Notes: generated from the sequence alone by a model not told the origin. A stretch of 64,000 nucleotides of DNA from Flavobacteriales bacterium (GCA_020635395.1 JACJZV010000001.1:1240001-1304000), one strand, 5' to 3'; positions 49,668 through 59,085 are shown, counted from the first letter of the stretch. A program made the numbers and translations.

Positions 49668-50081
49668 ATGTGGTGGATGTATGCATTACTGTCCGCATTG
49701 TTTGCGGCTCTGACGGCCATTTTTGCTAAAATCGGAATTAAAAATGTGGATACTGATTTGGCCACGGCCATACGCACGGTGGTGGTTTTGTTGTTGGCTT
49801 GGGCTATCGCTTTTGCTCGTGGCGGGGCAAATTTCATCGGCAATTTATCCAAACAAAACTGGCTGTTTTTAATTCTTTCTGGCTTGGCCACTGGGTTTTC
49901 GTGGATTTTTTATTTCAAAGCCTTGCAATTAGGCAAAGTCTCGCAAGTGGCGGTGGTGGACAAACTAAGTGTGGCGTTGGCTATTGTTTTTGCCATAATA
50001 TTTTTGGGAGAAGACATAACATGGAAAACCGCCATTGGTGCTGCCTTCATTATTTTTGGAACAGTTGTAATTATTATATAA
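49668..50081 (+). CDS. Short EamA-family transporter (single EamA domain)
   Basis: 137 residues from ATG 49668 (MWWMYALLSALFAALTAIFAKIG). An in-frame start 33 codons upstream adds an unlikely hydrophilic leader. Five hydrophobic helices form a single EamA repeat (VLLLAWAIAFARGG, FLILSGLATGFSWIFYFKALQLGKVS, VAVVDKLSVALAIVFAIIFLGE). Such half-size proteins probably dimerise to form a complete DMT-type carrier; the substrate is unknown. It ends in a bidirectional terminator. Confidence 0.88.
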   Translation: MWWMYALLSALFAALTAIFAKIGIKNVDTDLATAIRTVVVLLLAWAIAFARGGANFIGNLSKQNWLFLILSGLATGFSWIFYFKALQLGKVSQVAVVDKLSVALAIVFAIIFLGEDITWKTAIGAAFIIFGTVVIII

Positions 50082-50082
50082 C

Positions 50083-50114
50083 AAAAAAGGCCGTCTTTTA
50101 AAAACGGCCTTTTC
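50083..50114. terminator. Bidirectional terminator between EamA and the Cys-rich gene
   Basis: AAAAAAGGCCGT (50084-50095) pairs with ACGGCCTTTT (about 50104-50113) around a short loop, with A and T runs on both sides. It suits termination of the convergent genes on both strands. Confidence 0.8.
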
Positions 50115-50133
50115 TGTTATCATTTAAAATTTC

Positions 50134-50484
50134 CTATTTCTTTTTGCAACACGATCCGGCACATTTGTGTTCGGTGGTGCCTTGGCCAGAACCCTCGCTG
50201 CTGTTGTGGTTGCATCCGCTGTGACCTTGTGTTTTTTCGGCGGGTTTAGCCTCAGATGAGCCAGAAGAAGCGGCTGCCGATGTTTTACATGCTTCCGTGC
50301 AAGTGTGTCCTTTTTCGCCGTGTACAACAACACATTTCCCTGCTTTTTTGCAGGCATCTGTACAAACATGCTTTTTTTGTTCCATTTTAGGCGAAGCCTG
50401 AGTTTTTCCGGTAGTTGTTGTTTGTGCTTGAGATGCCAATGCAAACCCAAAAACGCTTACTAAAATTAATACGAGTTGTTTCAT
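50134..50484 (-). CDS. Exported Cys/His-rich small protein
   Basis: 116 residues with a signal peptide (MKQLVLILVSVFGFALASQA). The mature 95 residues carry the pairs HVCTDACKKAGKC, HTCTEACK and a C-terminal HKCAGSCCKKK, with HSGCNHN in between, nine Cys in all. The pattern suggests periplasmic binding of a soft metal such as Cu, Zn or Cd. It is not a recognised family. Neighbours on both sides handle metals or metal-containing proteins, which supports but does not prove that role. Confidence 0.75.
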   Translation of the reverse strand: MKQLVLILVSVFGFALASQAQTTTTGKTQASPKMEQKKHVCTDACKKAGKCVVVHGEKGHTCTEACKTSAAASSGSSEAKPAEKTQGHSGCNHNSSEGSGQGTTEHKCAGSCCKKK

Positions 50485-50678
50485 TTTGTTTTTTATAATT
50501 TTTAAGTTGAAAACTGTTTCTAAAATATTGGTCGAAGAAAAAACAATATCCTGAATAATGGAAGATGATTTTTTTCGAAAGTGTAATATTCAGCACATAT
50601 TTTGCGGCAAAAAAAAATTACCACCCCACCCAACCTGAGGTAAAATTGTAACGTAGAGTATAGTAAAAGGCGAAAGAT

Positions 50679-51260
50679 TTGGTAGTAGAAAAAACATGGA
50701 GTAACGAATTGACATCAACGACGGTTGATCGCTCAGTTACACTCAATGATTTGATTATCAAATGCTTGGATAATGACCGATTGGCTCAAAGCGAGCTTTA
50801 TAGAATGTATCACGGCAAGCTGCTGGCACTGTGCCTTCGATATTTCTCTAACCGCGATGATGCCGTTTCGGCACTAAATCTCGGCTTTTTAAAGATCTTT
50901 AGAAACTTAAGCAAATTCAAGAAATCGGAAGATTTCGGAGCATGGTCATACCGAATAGTACAAAATACTGCCATCGACCAGTTTAGAAGTCAAACCAGAT
51001 ACGACAATAACGTGGTGGTTGACGAAAAACCGGAAGATACCGGGTTGAACCCGGATGTAGTAAGCAAGTTGTACGCCGAAGATTTGATTGTGCTTTTGCA
51101 AAAACTTCCGCCCACCACCCGAATGGTTTTCAACCTTTTTGCGATAGAAGCATGGACGCATGCAGAAATTGCCGAAAGGCTCGAAATATCGGAAGGTACA
51201 AGTAAATGGCATGTAAACAATGCCCGAAAAATGTTAAAACAATGGATTGAGAAACAATGA
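50679..51260 (+). CDS. ECF-type RNA polymerase sigma factor
   Basis: 193 residues from TTG 50679. Region 2 covers about residues 27-110 (DNDRLAQSELYRMYHGKLLALCLRYFSNRDDA, FKKSEDFGAWSYRIVQNTAIDQFR) and region 4 about 130-190 (LLQKLPPTTRMVFNLFAIEAWTHAEIAERLEISEGTSKWHV with the helix-turn-helix). It has no region 1 or 3, as for extracytoplasmic-function sigma factors. Its ATG-GA end overlaps the next gene's start by 4 bp, so the membrane protein at 51257 is the presumed regulator or client. The genes it controls are not visible. Confidence 0.92.
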   Translation: MVVEKTWSNELTSTTVDRSVTLNDLIIKCLDNDRLAQSELYRMYHGKLLALCLRYFSNRDDAVSALNLGFLKIFRNLSKFKKSEDFGAWSYRIVQNTAIDQFRSQTRYDNNVVVDEKPEDTGLNPDVVSKLYAEDLIVLLQKLPPTTRMVFNLFAIEAWTHAEIAERLEISEGTSKWHVNNARKMLKQWIEKQ

Positions 51261-52846
51261 AAGCACCGAAAAACATATTGCCCGATGAACTGCTAAAAAA
51301 CGGTTTGCAAGGCTATGAAGCCGGCTTTGAAAATGCCGATTGGCAAAATATGCTCAATCTGCTGGAAGAAGATGGAATAAGCCCAATTTTAGTACCAATA
51401 GAAGAGAAAAAAAGTACAGTTTTTAACTTTAAAAATATTTTGATTATGACACTTTTAGCAACTATATCAGCCGCTGTTTTATGGATGTCGAATTTTAACA
51501 ATAATACAGCTATAAACCAAACAGAAAACCAAAATGCAACACCTTTAACAAATTTTGTTTCCCCAGACCTATCAAGCGAAAAGATACCTGAAGAGAAGAG
51601 CAATATACCTAAGCAAACAATGGACTATCCTTCAAAAAATAGTGTTTCTACACAGGTTTTAGACGATGCCCCTTCACAGCAAGAATCGGATGAATCTACC
51701 GAGAAAGTGGTCGAAGCCGAAGAAACTTCTTCCAACACCGCTGATAATTCGGAAAAAGAAAATGAAATATTCAACGACCCAATTGTACCGATAGAAGGTG
51801 AATTACCCCCAGTTGACCAAGTTCAAAACCCGGATTCCACCAAATTTTGGAAGACGGTGACCACAAGATATTGGGTGGACACCACATATCGATGGATTTA
51901 TGAAAAGCCGAAATACGACATTGAGCAAGGTTGGATAGGTTTACATTACACCAATCAAACAATGCAGGACACAATGGCTTGGAATTCTATTGGCCGTCGC
52001 TCCGCTACACACGGCTTTAATCTCCAATTTATGTCGGGTAATTTGTTACCTGGAGAGTTTTTGGCTATCTACGGTGGTTTGGACTGGGGAATGCAGTTCT
52101 ATGGAAGAAACGATAAAGATGAGGTAGAAATCAACTCAGCCAACAAGGATAAAGGGTTTTCGCAACTCAGAACACATGGAAATGACTTGTATGCCACAGC
52201 ACATATCGAATGGGCTCAGTTTCGTTTGGTGCCTTATCTAAACGGCTCCATTGGTACTCGCATTTTGACCACTGGGCAAACGGTAAGCCAGTTGCTATCA
52301 AGCACCGAATACGAGAGCAGCACAGATCATCACATTTTTACTTCGGCTGCATTTTCAACCAAATTTGGGGCCGGACTAAAAGTGAAACTAACCCCACGGT
52401 TATATCTTGATGGACGATATGAATTTGTTACAACAGAACCTTTAAAAGTAGTTGACTACAACAATACGGCATTTAATGGCCTTGATTATTCATTAGGATT
52501 TAAAAACCTAAAAATGGATGCTTCTCAATTCAGAATTGGCATTGTGGTGGACTTGAGTGAGGATAAAGCAAAGAAAATAGTCAATGTTCCGGGACATTAC
52601 GAAGAAACAACTCAAATGTTCTACATAGATTCTTCGGACTCGTCAAAAGTGTTTTCGCCATGTCCATGCGGCCCATGTGATAAAAGAAAGAGTACTTCTA
52701 ACAATTCAAGTGGTTCTAATTGGGAATTCAACGGTGGGAATAACCAAAATAATGATATATTTGTCCCAAGACGAGGAGGAAGCTCAGGAGGCGGAAGCGG
52801 TAAGTCCGGTTTCCCGGGCTATGGTAAACCTCCCGTTAAAAACTAA
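51257..52846 (+). CDS. Single-pass membrane protein with C-terminal beta-barrel-like region; sigma-factor partner
   Basis: 529 residues. Residues 1-55 are cytoplasmic and acidic (NILPDELLKNGLQGYEAGFENADWQNML), a transmembrane helix lies at about 58-78 (NILIMTLLATISAAVLWM), then a Ser/Glu/Thr-rich linker (about 85-185). Residues about 200-460 form repeated amphipathic strands typical of outer-membrane protein folds (YDIEQGWIGLHY, FLAIYGGLDWGMQF, YLDGRYEFVTT). The C-terminus is Gly/Asn-rich. The small N-terminal part may act as an anti-sigma domain for the overlapping ECF gene. The same pairing of ECF sigma with a single-pass protein carrying an OMP-like domain is known in Bacteroidota. Confidence 0.7.
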   Translation: MKAPKNILPDELLKNGLQGYEAGFENADWQNMLNLLEEDGISPILVPIEEKKSTVFNFKNILIMTLLATISAAVLWMSNFNNNTAINQTENQNATPLTNFVSPDLSSEKIPEEKSNIPKQTMDYPSKNSVSTQVLDDAPSQQESDESTEKVVEAEETSSNTADNSEKENEIFNDPIVPIEGELPPVDQVQNPDSTKFWKTVTTRYWVDTTYRWIYEKPKYDIEQGWIGLHYTNQTMQDTMAWNSIGRRSATHGFNLQFMSGNLLPGEFLAIYGGLDWGMQFYGRNDKDEVEINSANKDKGFSQLRTHGNDLYATAHIEWAQFRLVPYLNGSIGTRILTTGQTVSQLLSSTEYESSTDHHIFTSAAFSTKFGAGLKVKLTPRLYLDGRYEFVTTEPLKVVDYNNTAFNGLDYSLGFKNLKMDASQFRIGIVVDLSEDKAKKIVNVPGHYEETTQMFYIDSSDSSKVFSPCPCGPCDKRKSTSNNSSGSNWEFNGGNNQNNDIFVPRRGGSSGGGSGKSGFPGYGKPPVKN

Positions 52847-52870
52847 TTCTACTGTTTTAGTTATTTTGGT

Positions 52871-52902
52871 AGGCGATTCGCTGTAGGCGAATCGCCTTTT
52901 TT
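52871..52902 (+). terminator. Rho-independent terminator
   Basis: AGGCGATTCG (52871-52880) pairs with CGAATCGCCT (52888-52897), followed by T6. A strong GC-rich stem in an AT-rich region, terminating the sigma-factor operon before the metal-receptor cluster. Confidence 0.9.
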
Positions 52903-52942
52903 GTACTGTAATTTTTTAAGTTTACCTTTGTGGTGAAAATAA

Positions 52943-53320
52943 ATGAAAAAGTTCATTTCAATATTCTCAATTATCATCTTATTTCAAAGCTTTTCAGGCT
53001 TTCAAATATGTATAGATTATTGCTGCGAACAGATAAAAAGCATTCATTTTTCTGAAAGCCAAAACCACCAAAGCGACGGTTGTTGTTCCGAAAAGGAATC
53101 ATCCTGCTGCACAGAGCAAACAGTAGTTAAAGAGCAAATTTTGCTCGATTATACCTTTTCCTGTAGTGTGCAGTTGCCATGCAATTTTTTTCTGAATGAG
53201 TTGCCCGATTACTCAATTGTCTTGCCAACAGTTTTTGAAAATATAATAAGCTATAATACCAATATTCCACCACCCGACAATGCCGAAAAGCAGAGCAAAC
53301 TGCAGGTTTTTCTGTGCTAA
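52943..53320 (+). CDS. HYC_CC_PP-like exported small protein
   Basis: 125 residues with a signal peptide (KKFISIFSIIILFQSFSG). Cys-rich mature part: FQICIDYCC, DGCCSEKESSCC, FSCSVQLPC, and late NIPPP, agreeing with the Bacteroidota HYC_CC_PP family named for its His-Tyr-Cys, Cys-Cys and Pro-Pro elements. It directly precedes a TonB-dependent receptor (70 bp) and an HMA-domain gene, the usual setting of the family, and is thought to be involved in metal acquisition or sensing outside the inner membrane. No enzymatic motif was seen. Confidence 0.75.
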   Translation: MKKFISIFSIIILFQSFSGFQICIDYCCEQIKSIHFSESQNHQSDGCCSEKESSCCTEQTVVKEQILLDYTFSCSVQLPCNFFLNELPDYSIVLPTVFENIISYNTNIPPPDNAEKQSKLQVFLC

Positions 53321-53389
53321 AATCTTGTTTCATTCGTTATACTAAACTGACCGATTCAATTTTAATTTTCAATTTTTTTATGAAACAAA

Positions 53390-55639
53390 ATGAGAAATTT
53401 AGTGCTATTGATGTGCATATTCTTTGCCAAAATGTCCTTTGGACAAACAATTTCCGGAGTGGTATTTGGGCAAAATGAGGGTGAGAAACTTCCGCTTGTA
53501 GGGGCTCAAATATGGCAGCAAAACAATTATAAAACAGGGGCAACAACCAATGCAAACGGTGAATTTCGTATTACGCTTGATAATTTTTCTAATCCGTTGA
53601 TTGTGAGTTATGTGGGATATAAAACAGATACTGTTTTTATTACCAATGCAAATCAGAAAATAGAAATTACTTTAAAAACGGATGCCTCAATGATGAAAAA
53701 TGTGGTGGTAAATGTCCAACGCCAGGGTTTTTCATTAAAAAGCCGAAGTGTGGAAACCACGTTTGAACTTAGGGAGAGTGAATTTCAAAAAGCAGCCTGC
53801 TGCAATTTGTCGGAAAGTTTTGAAAACGCTCCTGCCATTGATGTGGCTTTTACGGATGCCGTAACCGGTACAAAACAAATAAAGATGTTGGGGCTTGATG
53901 GGGTTTATACCTCCATTTCTCGCGAGTTTATGCCTTCCGTTAGAGGTTTAAATACGTTTTATGGACTCAGTTTTATTCCGGCTGCTTGGGTAGATGGAAT
54001 ACAAATAACCAAAGGTGCGGGCAGTGTTGTAAACGGTTTTGAAAGCATGGCGGGGCAGATAAATGTGGAGTTGAAAAAGCCCTTTGGCAACCAACTTTTT
54101 TTGTTCGATTTTTTTACAGCTCAATCAGGCAGAACAGAGGCCGATTTGATGTTGAGAAGAGATTTGAGTCAGTATGTGGCAACTTCTGTTTTCGGGCGGT
54201 TTTCCGTTAGTCCGTTTTCGATGGATAGAAATGGAGATGGATTTAGAGATAACCCTACCGGGAATCAGATGCAATGGATGAATCGGTGGCAGTTTTATAA
54301 CAAAAGTGGGGTGGAGGGGCAGGCCAATGTTTCATATAATCATGACCAAAAGTTAGGCGGACAAGTTGGGGGCGAATCGCCCTATTTGGTAAATATAGGA
54401 AACGAACAACTTGATGCTTGGGCAAAGCTGGGCAAATCATATAAAGATAAGCCCTATAAAAGTTTTGGGTCGCAATATGCTTTTAGCAGCATAAACACTT
54501 CAACATCTTATGGCAATGATACGAACAGCAAGCTTTTAAATTTGGATGGAAAGTCATTTTATGTCAATTTGATGTATCAAAATATTTTTGGCAATACCAA
54601 TCATGAATACAAAACAGGAGTATCTTTTTTGGGGGATATAAATAAGGAACAGTTAGAAACTATTTTGATTGAAAAACAAGAGTACACACCCGGTGCCTAT
54701 TTTGAATACACTTTAAAAATTGACTCAGCTTTAACGTTAGTTTCGGGCATCCGAGCCGATTATTCGAGCCTGTTTGGTTTGTTTATGACCGGAAGAGTGC
54801 ATTTCAAGTATTCCTTTAACAAAAAAAATACCACCGTTAGAATCTCTGGTGGAAACGGTCATAGAACCCCAAATTTTTTGGCTCAAAATCAACAATTGTT
54901 TATCAGCAATCAATCGGTTTCGATTATTAAAAAGGCAAATGAGCAATTCGGAGTTATACAGGAAATTTCTCAAAATCAAGGCATTAGCATACAACACAAA
55001 ACTAAACTAAGGGGCTATATGCCTACCACTTTTGTTGTTGATTTTTTCAAAACAGATTTTAAAAATGAGTTGTTAGTAAATCGTGAAAATTGGCCAAATG
55101 GCGTTGTGTTTTCATCGCTCAAAAATGGTTTACGAGCCAATAGTTTTCAATTTCAAATGGATGTAAAACCATTAAGGAGAACCGAAATTAGACTGGCCTA
55201 CAGACTTTTTGATGTAACAACGGTTTATGAGGGAGTAAGAAAACAATTGCCCTATGTTTCAAAACACCGAGGGTTTATCAATATCACCCAACAAAACAGA
55301 AAGAAATGGCAGTTTAGCACTACTGCCAATTTGGTAGGTGCAATGCGTACGGTTATACCAACGTATGTCAATATTACAACAGACCCAAATCCTGTTTATG
55401 AAACCGAACCCTTTTTGCTTTGGAATGGCCAAGTGAGTAAGAAGATAAAGAAAAATATAGAGACATATATAGGGGTTGAAAACATTTTGAATGTAAGGCA
55501 ACGAAATCCGATTTCTTCATCTGCTAATCCATTTGGCACCACTTTTGATGCCGCTGGCGTGTATGGACCCATTTTTGGCAGGATGTTTTACGGCGGGTTT
55601 AGGTATCGAATAATCCATGAAAAAGAACATAATGATTAA
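53390..55639 (+). CDS. TonB-dependent receptor with carboxypeptidase-regulatory-like domain
   Basis: 749 residues. Signal (ILMCIFFAKMSFGQ-like), then a CarboxypepD_reg-like beta domain (about 20-105: ISGVVFGQNEGEKLPLVGAQIWQQ, PLIVSYVGYKTDTV), a plug (SLSESFENAPAIDVAFTD, KMLGLDGVYTSI, ITKGAGSVVNGFESMAGQINVEL) and a 22-strand barrel to the C-terminus (GGFRYRII). Uptake is driven by TonB-ExbBD. The flanking HYC_CC_PP-like and HMA genes make copper or another soft metal, or its chelate, the most likely ligand; the sequence itself does not name it. Confidence 0.92.
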   Translation: MRNLVLLMCIFFAKMSFGQTISGVVFGQNEGEKLPLVGAQIWQQNNYKTGATTNANGEFRITLDNFSNPLIVSYVGYKTDTVFITNANQKIEITLKTDASMMKNVVVNVQRQGFSLKSRSVETTFELRESEFQKAACCNLSESFENAPAIDVAFTDAVTGTKQIKMLGLDGVYTSISREFMPSVRGLNTFYGLSFIPAAWVDGIQITKGAGSVVNGFESMAGQINVELKKPFGNQLFLFDFFTAQSGRTEADLMLRRDLSQYVATSVFGRFSVSPFSMDRNGDGFRDNPTGNQMQWMNRWQFYNKSGVEGQANVSYNHDQKLGGQVGGESPYLVNIGNEQLDAWAKLGKSYKDKPYKSFGSQYAFSSINTSTSYGNDTNSKLLNLDGKSFYVNLMYQNIFGNTNHEYKTGVSFLGDINKEQLETILIEKQEYTPGAYFEYTLKIDSALTLVSGIRADYSSLFGLFMTGRVHFKYSFNKKNTTVRISGGNGHRTPNFLAQNQQLFISNQSVSIIKKANEQFGVIQEISQNQGISIQHKTKLRGYMPTTFVVDFFKTDFKNELLVNRENWPNGVVFSSLKNGLRANSFQFQMDVKPLRRTEIRLAYRLFDVTTVYEGVRKQLPYVSKHRGFINITQQNRKKWQFSTTANLVGAMRTVIPTYVNITTDPNPVYETEPFLLWNGQVSKKIKKNIETYIGVENILNVRQRNPISSSANPFGTTFDAAGVYGPIFGRMFYGGFRYRIIHEKEHND

Positions 55640-55658
55640 TATTGTAAATAATAAAGAA

Positions 55659-56000
55659 ATGAAAAATCGAATTTTAATGCTTGTTTTAGCTCTTTGTGCT
55701 GTTGCCTTTTCGGCTCAGTCAAAAAGTGTGTTAATTGAATTTAAAGTGGAAGGCCAATGCGGTTCGTGCAAAAAAAGAATTGAAAAGGCTCTTGATTTGC
55801 CAGGTATCAGCTATGCTAGTTGGGATGTAAACACAAAAATAATGACGGTTCGGTATAACGATGCAAAATTTGGAGAGAATGATATTCACCAAATAATCAG
55901 CGAATTGGGGTACAAAACCAGTAAATTGTCGGCAAACAAAGTGTCCGAATCAAAACTACCCAAATGCTGTCAGCCAGGCGGAGTTTGCAAGGAAGAATAG
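55659..56000 (+). CDS. Exported HMA-domain metal-binding protein
   Basis: 113 residues from ATG 55659 (MKNRILMLVLALCAVAFSAQS, a signal peptide); the earlier in-frame ATG lies inside the receptor gene. The mature domain is a single HMA fold with VEGQCGSCKKRIEKAL (CxxC at about 37-40), SWDVNTKIMTVRYND and the closing ISELGYKT, plus a Cys-rich tail CCQPGGVC. It probably passes metal from or to the receptor in the periplasm, like CopZ/ATX1-type chaperones in an exported form. It is the third gene of the metal receptor cluster. Confidence 0.88.
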   Translation: MKNRILMLVLALCAVAFSAQSKSVLIEFKVEGQCGSCKKRIEKALDLPGISYASWDVNTKIMTVRYNDAKFGENDIHQIISELGYKTSKLSANKVSESKLPKCCQPGGVCKEE

Positions 56001-56045
56001 TTTTTAAAGTTAAATCGATAAAAACGAATAACCCACTTTTGTTGC

Positions 56046-56068
56046 TGCAACATTAGGTTGCTTTTTTT
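56046..56068 (+). terminator. Weak terminator-like hairpin
   Basis: GCAAC-ATTAG-GTTGC (56047-56061) followed by seven T. The stem is only five base pairs, so its strength is doubtful. Confidence 0.4.
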
Positions 56069-56242
56069 GCTTTCTATTTCTTCAAGAAACCTTCTTGGCG
56101 TTATAAATTATACGCAATAATCTTCAAAATATTCTTGCTGAAAAAGGCAATTGGTTGATGCAATTGGCAAAAAATTGTTCTAAAATTTGTTTCTTTGCAC
56201 CTCCAAAAATGAGTTAATTTTTTGGCAATCAGTTAGAAATAC

Positions 56243-57574
56243 ATGGCAAAATACAACTTAGTACTGCCCAAAATGGGCGAAAGCATCAATGAGGCGACCG
56301 TTATAAGATGGATGAAAAATGTGGGAGATAGGGTAGAAGTTGATGAGCCGGTTTTGGAGGTTGCCACCGATAAGGTCGATTCAGAGGTGCCAAGTTCGGA
56401 AGCTGGGGTAATAATGCAATTGCTTTGTAATGAGGGGGATGTTGTGGCAGTGGGTGCAGTGGTAGCTGTAATAGAAACAGAGGCCTCTTCGTCAGCCGCA
56501 CCAGAGTCGGTGGCGGAGCAGCCAAAATCAGAAGCACCGGTTTCTGTTATATCCAAAAGCATCGAATCGGCGGTTCAAACAGCGAGTGTTGCCTCTATTT
56601 CTAATGGCTCAGTGGCTTCCGATAGATTTTATTCGCCATTGGTGATGAATATTGCCCGTACAGAGGGTATTTCAATGGTTGAGTTGGAATCTTTGCCTGG
56701 CACGGGAAAAGATAGCCGTGTGACCAAAAAAGATATTTTGGATTATGTAAAAGGCGGAAGAAAAGCTGCCCAACAAGTGGCCCCCGCGGAGGTTACAAAA
56801 GTAGCTGAAACAGCTGTTGTTGCTGCCAAAACCGAGACTTCCAAACCTGCTGCCAGCCTAAATGCAGGTGACGAGATTATTGCCATGGACAGAATGAGAA
56901 AACTGATTGCCGACCACATGGTAAAAAGCAAACACGTTTCGCCCCATGTTTCGTCTTTTGTTGAAGCTGATGTTACCAATTTGGTAAACTGGAGAAATAA
57001 AAACAAAGATATTTTTCAAAAAAGAGAGGGTGAAAAGTTAACCTTTACACCACTTTTTGTTGAGGCGGTGGTAAAAGCCATTAAAGATTTTCCGATGATA
57101 AATGTGGAAGTTGATGGCGATAACATAATAAAACGAAAATCAATAAATGTAGGAATGGCGGCAGCCTTGCCAAGCGGCAACTTGATTGTTCCGGTTATAA
57201 AAAATGCCGACACCAAAAATTTGGTTGGTTTGGCAAGAGAAGTAAACGATTTGGCCGAAAGAGCAAGAAAAAATGCACTAAAACCTGACGAAATTCAAGG
57301 TGGAACATACACCATAACAAATGTTGGCACCTTCGGTAATTTGATGGGTACGCCCATAATAAACCAACCACAAGTGGCCATTTTGGCAACAGGAGCCATC
57401 GTTAAAAAACCAGCGGTAATTGAAACCGAATACGGCGATGTAATTGGTATTCGCCATTTCATGTACTTATCTCACAGCTACGACCATCGGGTGGTGGATG
57501 GTGCTTTGGGTGGAATGTTTGTGAAACGAGTTGCCGACTATCTCGAAAATTGGGATGTAAACAGGGAATTTTAA
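56243..57574 (+). CDS. Dihydrolipoyl acyltransferase (E2) of a 2-oxoacid dehydrogenase complex
   Basis: 443 residues. The lipoyl domain is residues 1-75 (KMGESINEATVIRWMKNVGD, lipoylated K44 in EVATDKVDSEV) and the E1/E3-binding domain about 130-172 (SPLVMNIARTEGISMVELESLPGTG). The Pro/Ala linker leads to a catalytic domain from about 210 (RKLIADHMVKSKHVSPHVSSF), with the active-site SYDHRVVDGALGG at about 412-424. The substrate class (pyruvate, 2-oxoglutarate or branched-chain) is undecided; the family similarity is greatest to branched-chain/pyruvate E2s. No E1 or E3 gene is in the window. Confidence 0.9.
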   Translation: MAKYNLVLPKMGESINEATVIRWMKNVGDRVEVDEPVLEVATDKVDSEVPSSEAGVIMQLLCNEGDVVAVGAVVAVIETEASSSAAPESVAEQPKSEAPVSVISKSIESAVQTASVASISNGSVASDRFYSPLVMNIARTEGISMVELESLPGTGKDSRVTKKDILDYVKGGRKAAQQVAPAEVTKVAETAVVAAKTETSKPAASLNAGDEIIAMDRMRKLIADHMVKSKHVSPHVSSFVEADVTNLVNWRNKNKDIFQKREGEKLTFTPLFVEAVVKAIKDFPMINVEVDGDNIIKRKSINVGMAAALPSGNLIVPVIKNADTKNLVGLAREVNDLAERARKNALKPDEIQGGTYTITNVGTFGNLMGTPIINQPQVAILATGAIVKKPAVIETEYGDVIGIRHFMYLSHSYDHRVVDGALGGMFVKRVADYLENWDVNREF

Positions 57575-57580
57575 AAATTC

Positions 57581-59014
57581 TTAGCGTACATAAAATCTCC
57601 AATATTGGCGGCCTCCCTGGGGGCCAATACCTTGAATTTGAACCGTGCCTTTTATATTTTCCAGTTTTTCGATAAAATCGGGTAAATTGCTAATGTCCTC
57701 GTTGTTTATTGAGGTTAGAAAAGCCCCATCATCTATTCCTGCCCTTCGCAAAAATCCGTTTCCCACATTCACTACTTTCACTCCATAATTAATCCCATAG
57801 TGGTCGCACTCAAATTTACTTGCCACCTCAAAGTCGGCCTCCAGTTTGTCAGAATGGACGATTTCTCGCTTTTTTAAATCAAAATTGCCATCCATATTTA
57901 CCAATTTAGTTTCAATGGTTAATTCTTTACTTTTTCGCAAAACAGTATAGGTCAGCTGGTCGCCAGGACGATAATGTGCCAAAATTTCATCATAATTTGA
58001 TTTGTTAAAAACCGGTTTGCCATCAATTTTGATAATCACATCGCCAACTTCAAAACTTTTCGACTTATCATTTAAACCGGTAATTCTTGAAATATAAACT
58101 CCATCCTCAAGATTGCTGGTTTTCTCCAAAATGGCATCATTAATATCTACTACTTCCAGGCCATCCAACCCTCTTTGTATCTGACCATATTCTTTTAAAT
58201 CATTGATTATTTTGATAACAATATTGCTGGGTATGGCAAATCCATATCCTACATAAGAACCGGTTTTGCTGGCAATGGCCGTGTTTATTCCTACCAGTTT
58301 TCCATCTAGGTTAACTAACGCTCCACCGCTGTTTCCAGGGTTTATGGCAGCATCGGTTTGTATAAAACTCTCAATCGGAAATTCATTTCTTACCAAATTT
58401 ATGTTTCTTCCTTTGGCACTTACGATACCAGCCGTAACGGTGCTTGTAAGGTTAAACGGGTTGCCCACGGCCAATACCCATTCTCCAATTTGCAGGTCGT
58501 CGCTGTTCGCTAAGTCAATAGCTGTAAGGTTTTCGGCTTCAATTTTTAACAAAGCCAAATCTGATGATTCTGCGGTTCCTATTACTTTGGCTTGATAATT
58601 CTTTTTTCCATTATTCAATACTACCTCAATTTTGGTGGCGTTTTTGATAACATGATGATTGGTTACAATATATCCATCGGTTGAAATAATAACTCCCGAA
58701 CCTGAACTTGACACTTTTCCAATATTTCCAAATGGGTCGAAATCAAAAAACCACAGAGATGATCTTACCATAGCTTCCGATTCAGTTTTAATAAATACCA
58801 CGGAAGGAGTACTCTTTTTTGATGCTTCGATAAAACTAACTCCGCTGGCATTATTTACACTGCTGCTTTGCAAACCAATGGGCATGGGCTGCATCAACAA
58901 TTCGGCAGTATTATTGATACGATATTTTGTGGAATTTTTGACTAAAAAATACGAAGTGGCAGCAGATGTTATGATGCTTAAAAACAAGATAGTAAAACCA
59001 AACTTACGATTCAT
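57581..59014 (-). CDS. DegP/HtrA-type S1C serine protease with two PDZ domains
   Basis: 477 residues. An N-terminal membrane or signal segment (FTILFLSIITSAATSYFLV) is followed by the protease domain with triad residues in TNHHVI (H121), SSDLALLKI (D152) and INPGNSGGAL (S229), all present. Two PDZ-like domains follow (about 300-375 and 390-475), the last with NNEDISNLPDFIEKL. HtrA proteases degrade misfolded envelope proteins. The gene runs convergent to the E2 gene with only 6 bp between. Upstream 59015-59085 is a short AT-rich gap. Confidence 0.92.
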   Translation of the reverse strand: MNRKFGFTILFLSIITSAATSYFLVKNSTKYRINNTAELLMQPMPIGLQSSSVNNASGVSFIEASKKSTPSVVFIKTESEAMVRSSLWFFDFDPFGNIGKVSSSGSGVIISTDGYIVTNHHVIKNATKIEVVLNNGKKNYQAKVIGTAESSDLALLKIEAENLTAIDLANSDDLQIGEWVLAVGNPFNLTSTVTAGIVSAKGRNINLVRNEFPIESFIQTDAAINPGNSGGALVNLDGKLVGINTAIASKTGSYVGYGFAIPSNIVIKIINDLKEYGQIQRGLDGLEVVDINDAILEKTSNLEDGVYISRITGLNDKSKSFEVGDVIIKIDGKPVFNKSNYDEILAHYRPGDQLTYTVLRKSKELTIETKLVNMDGNFDLKKREIVHSDKLEADFEVASKFECDHYGINYGVKVVNVGNGFLRRAGIDDGAFLTSINNEDISNLPDFIEKLENIKGTVQIQGIGPQGGRQYWRFYVR

Positions 59015-59085
59015 AAATTGTTATTTTTTGCTTTTTCTAACAACAATAATACCAATTTTAGTATCCTAAAAGGGATGGAGGCAAA

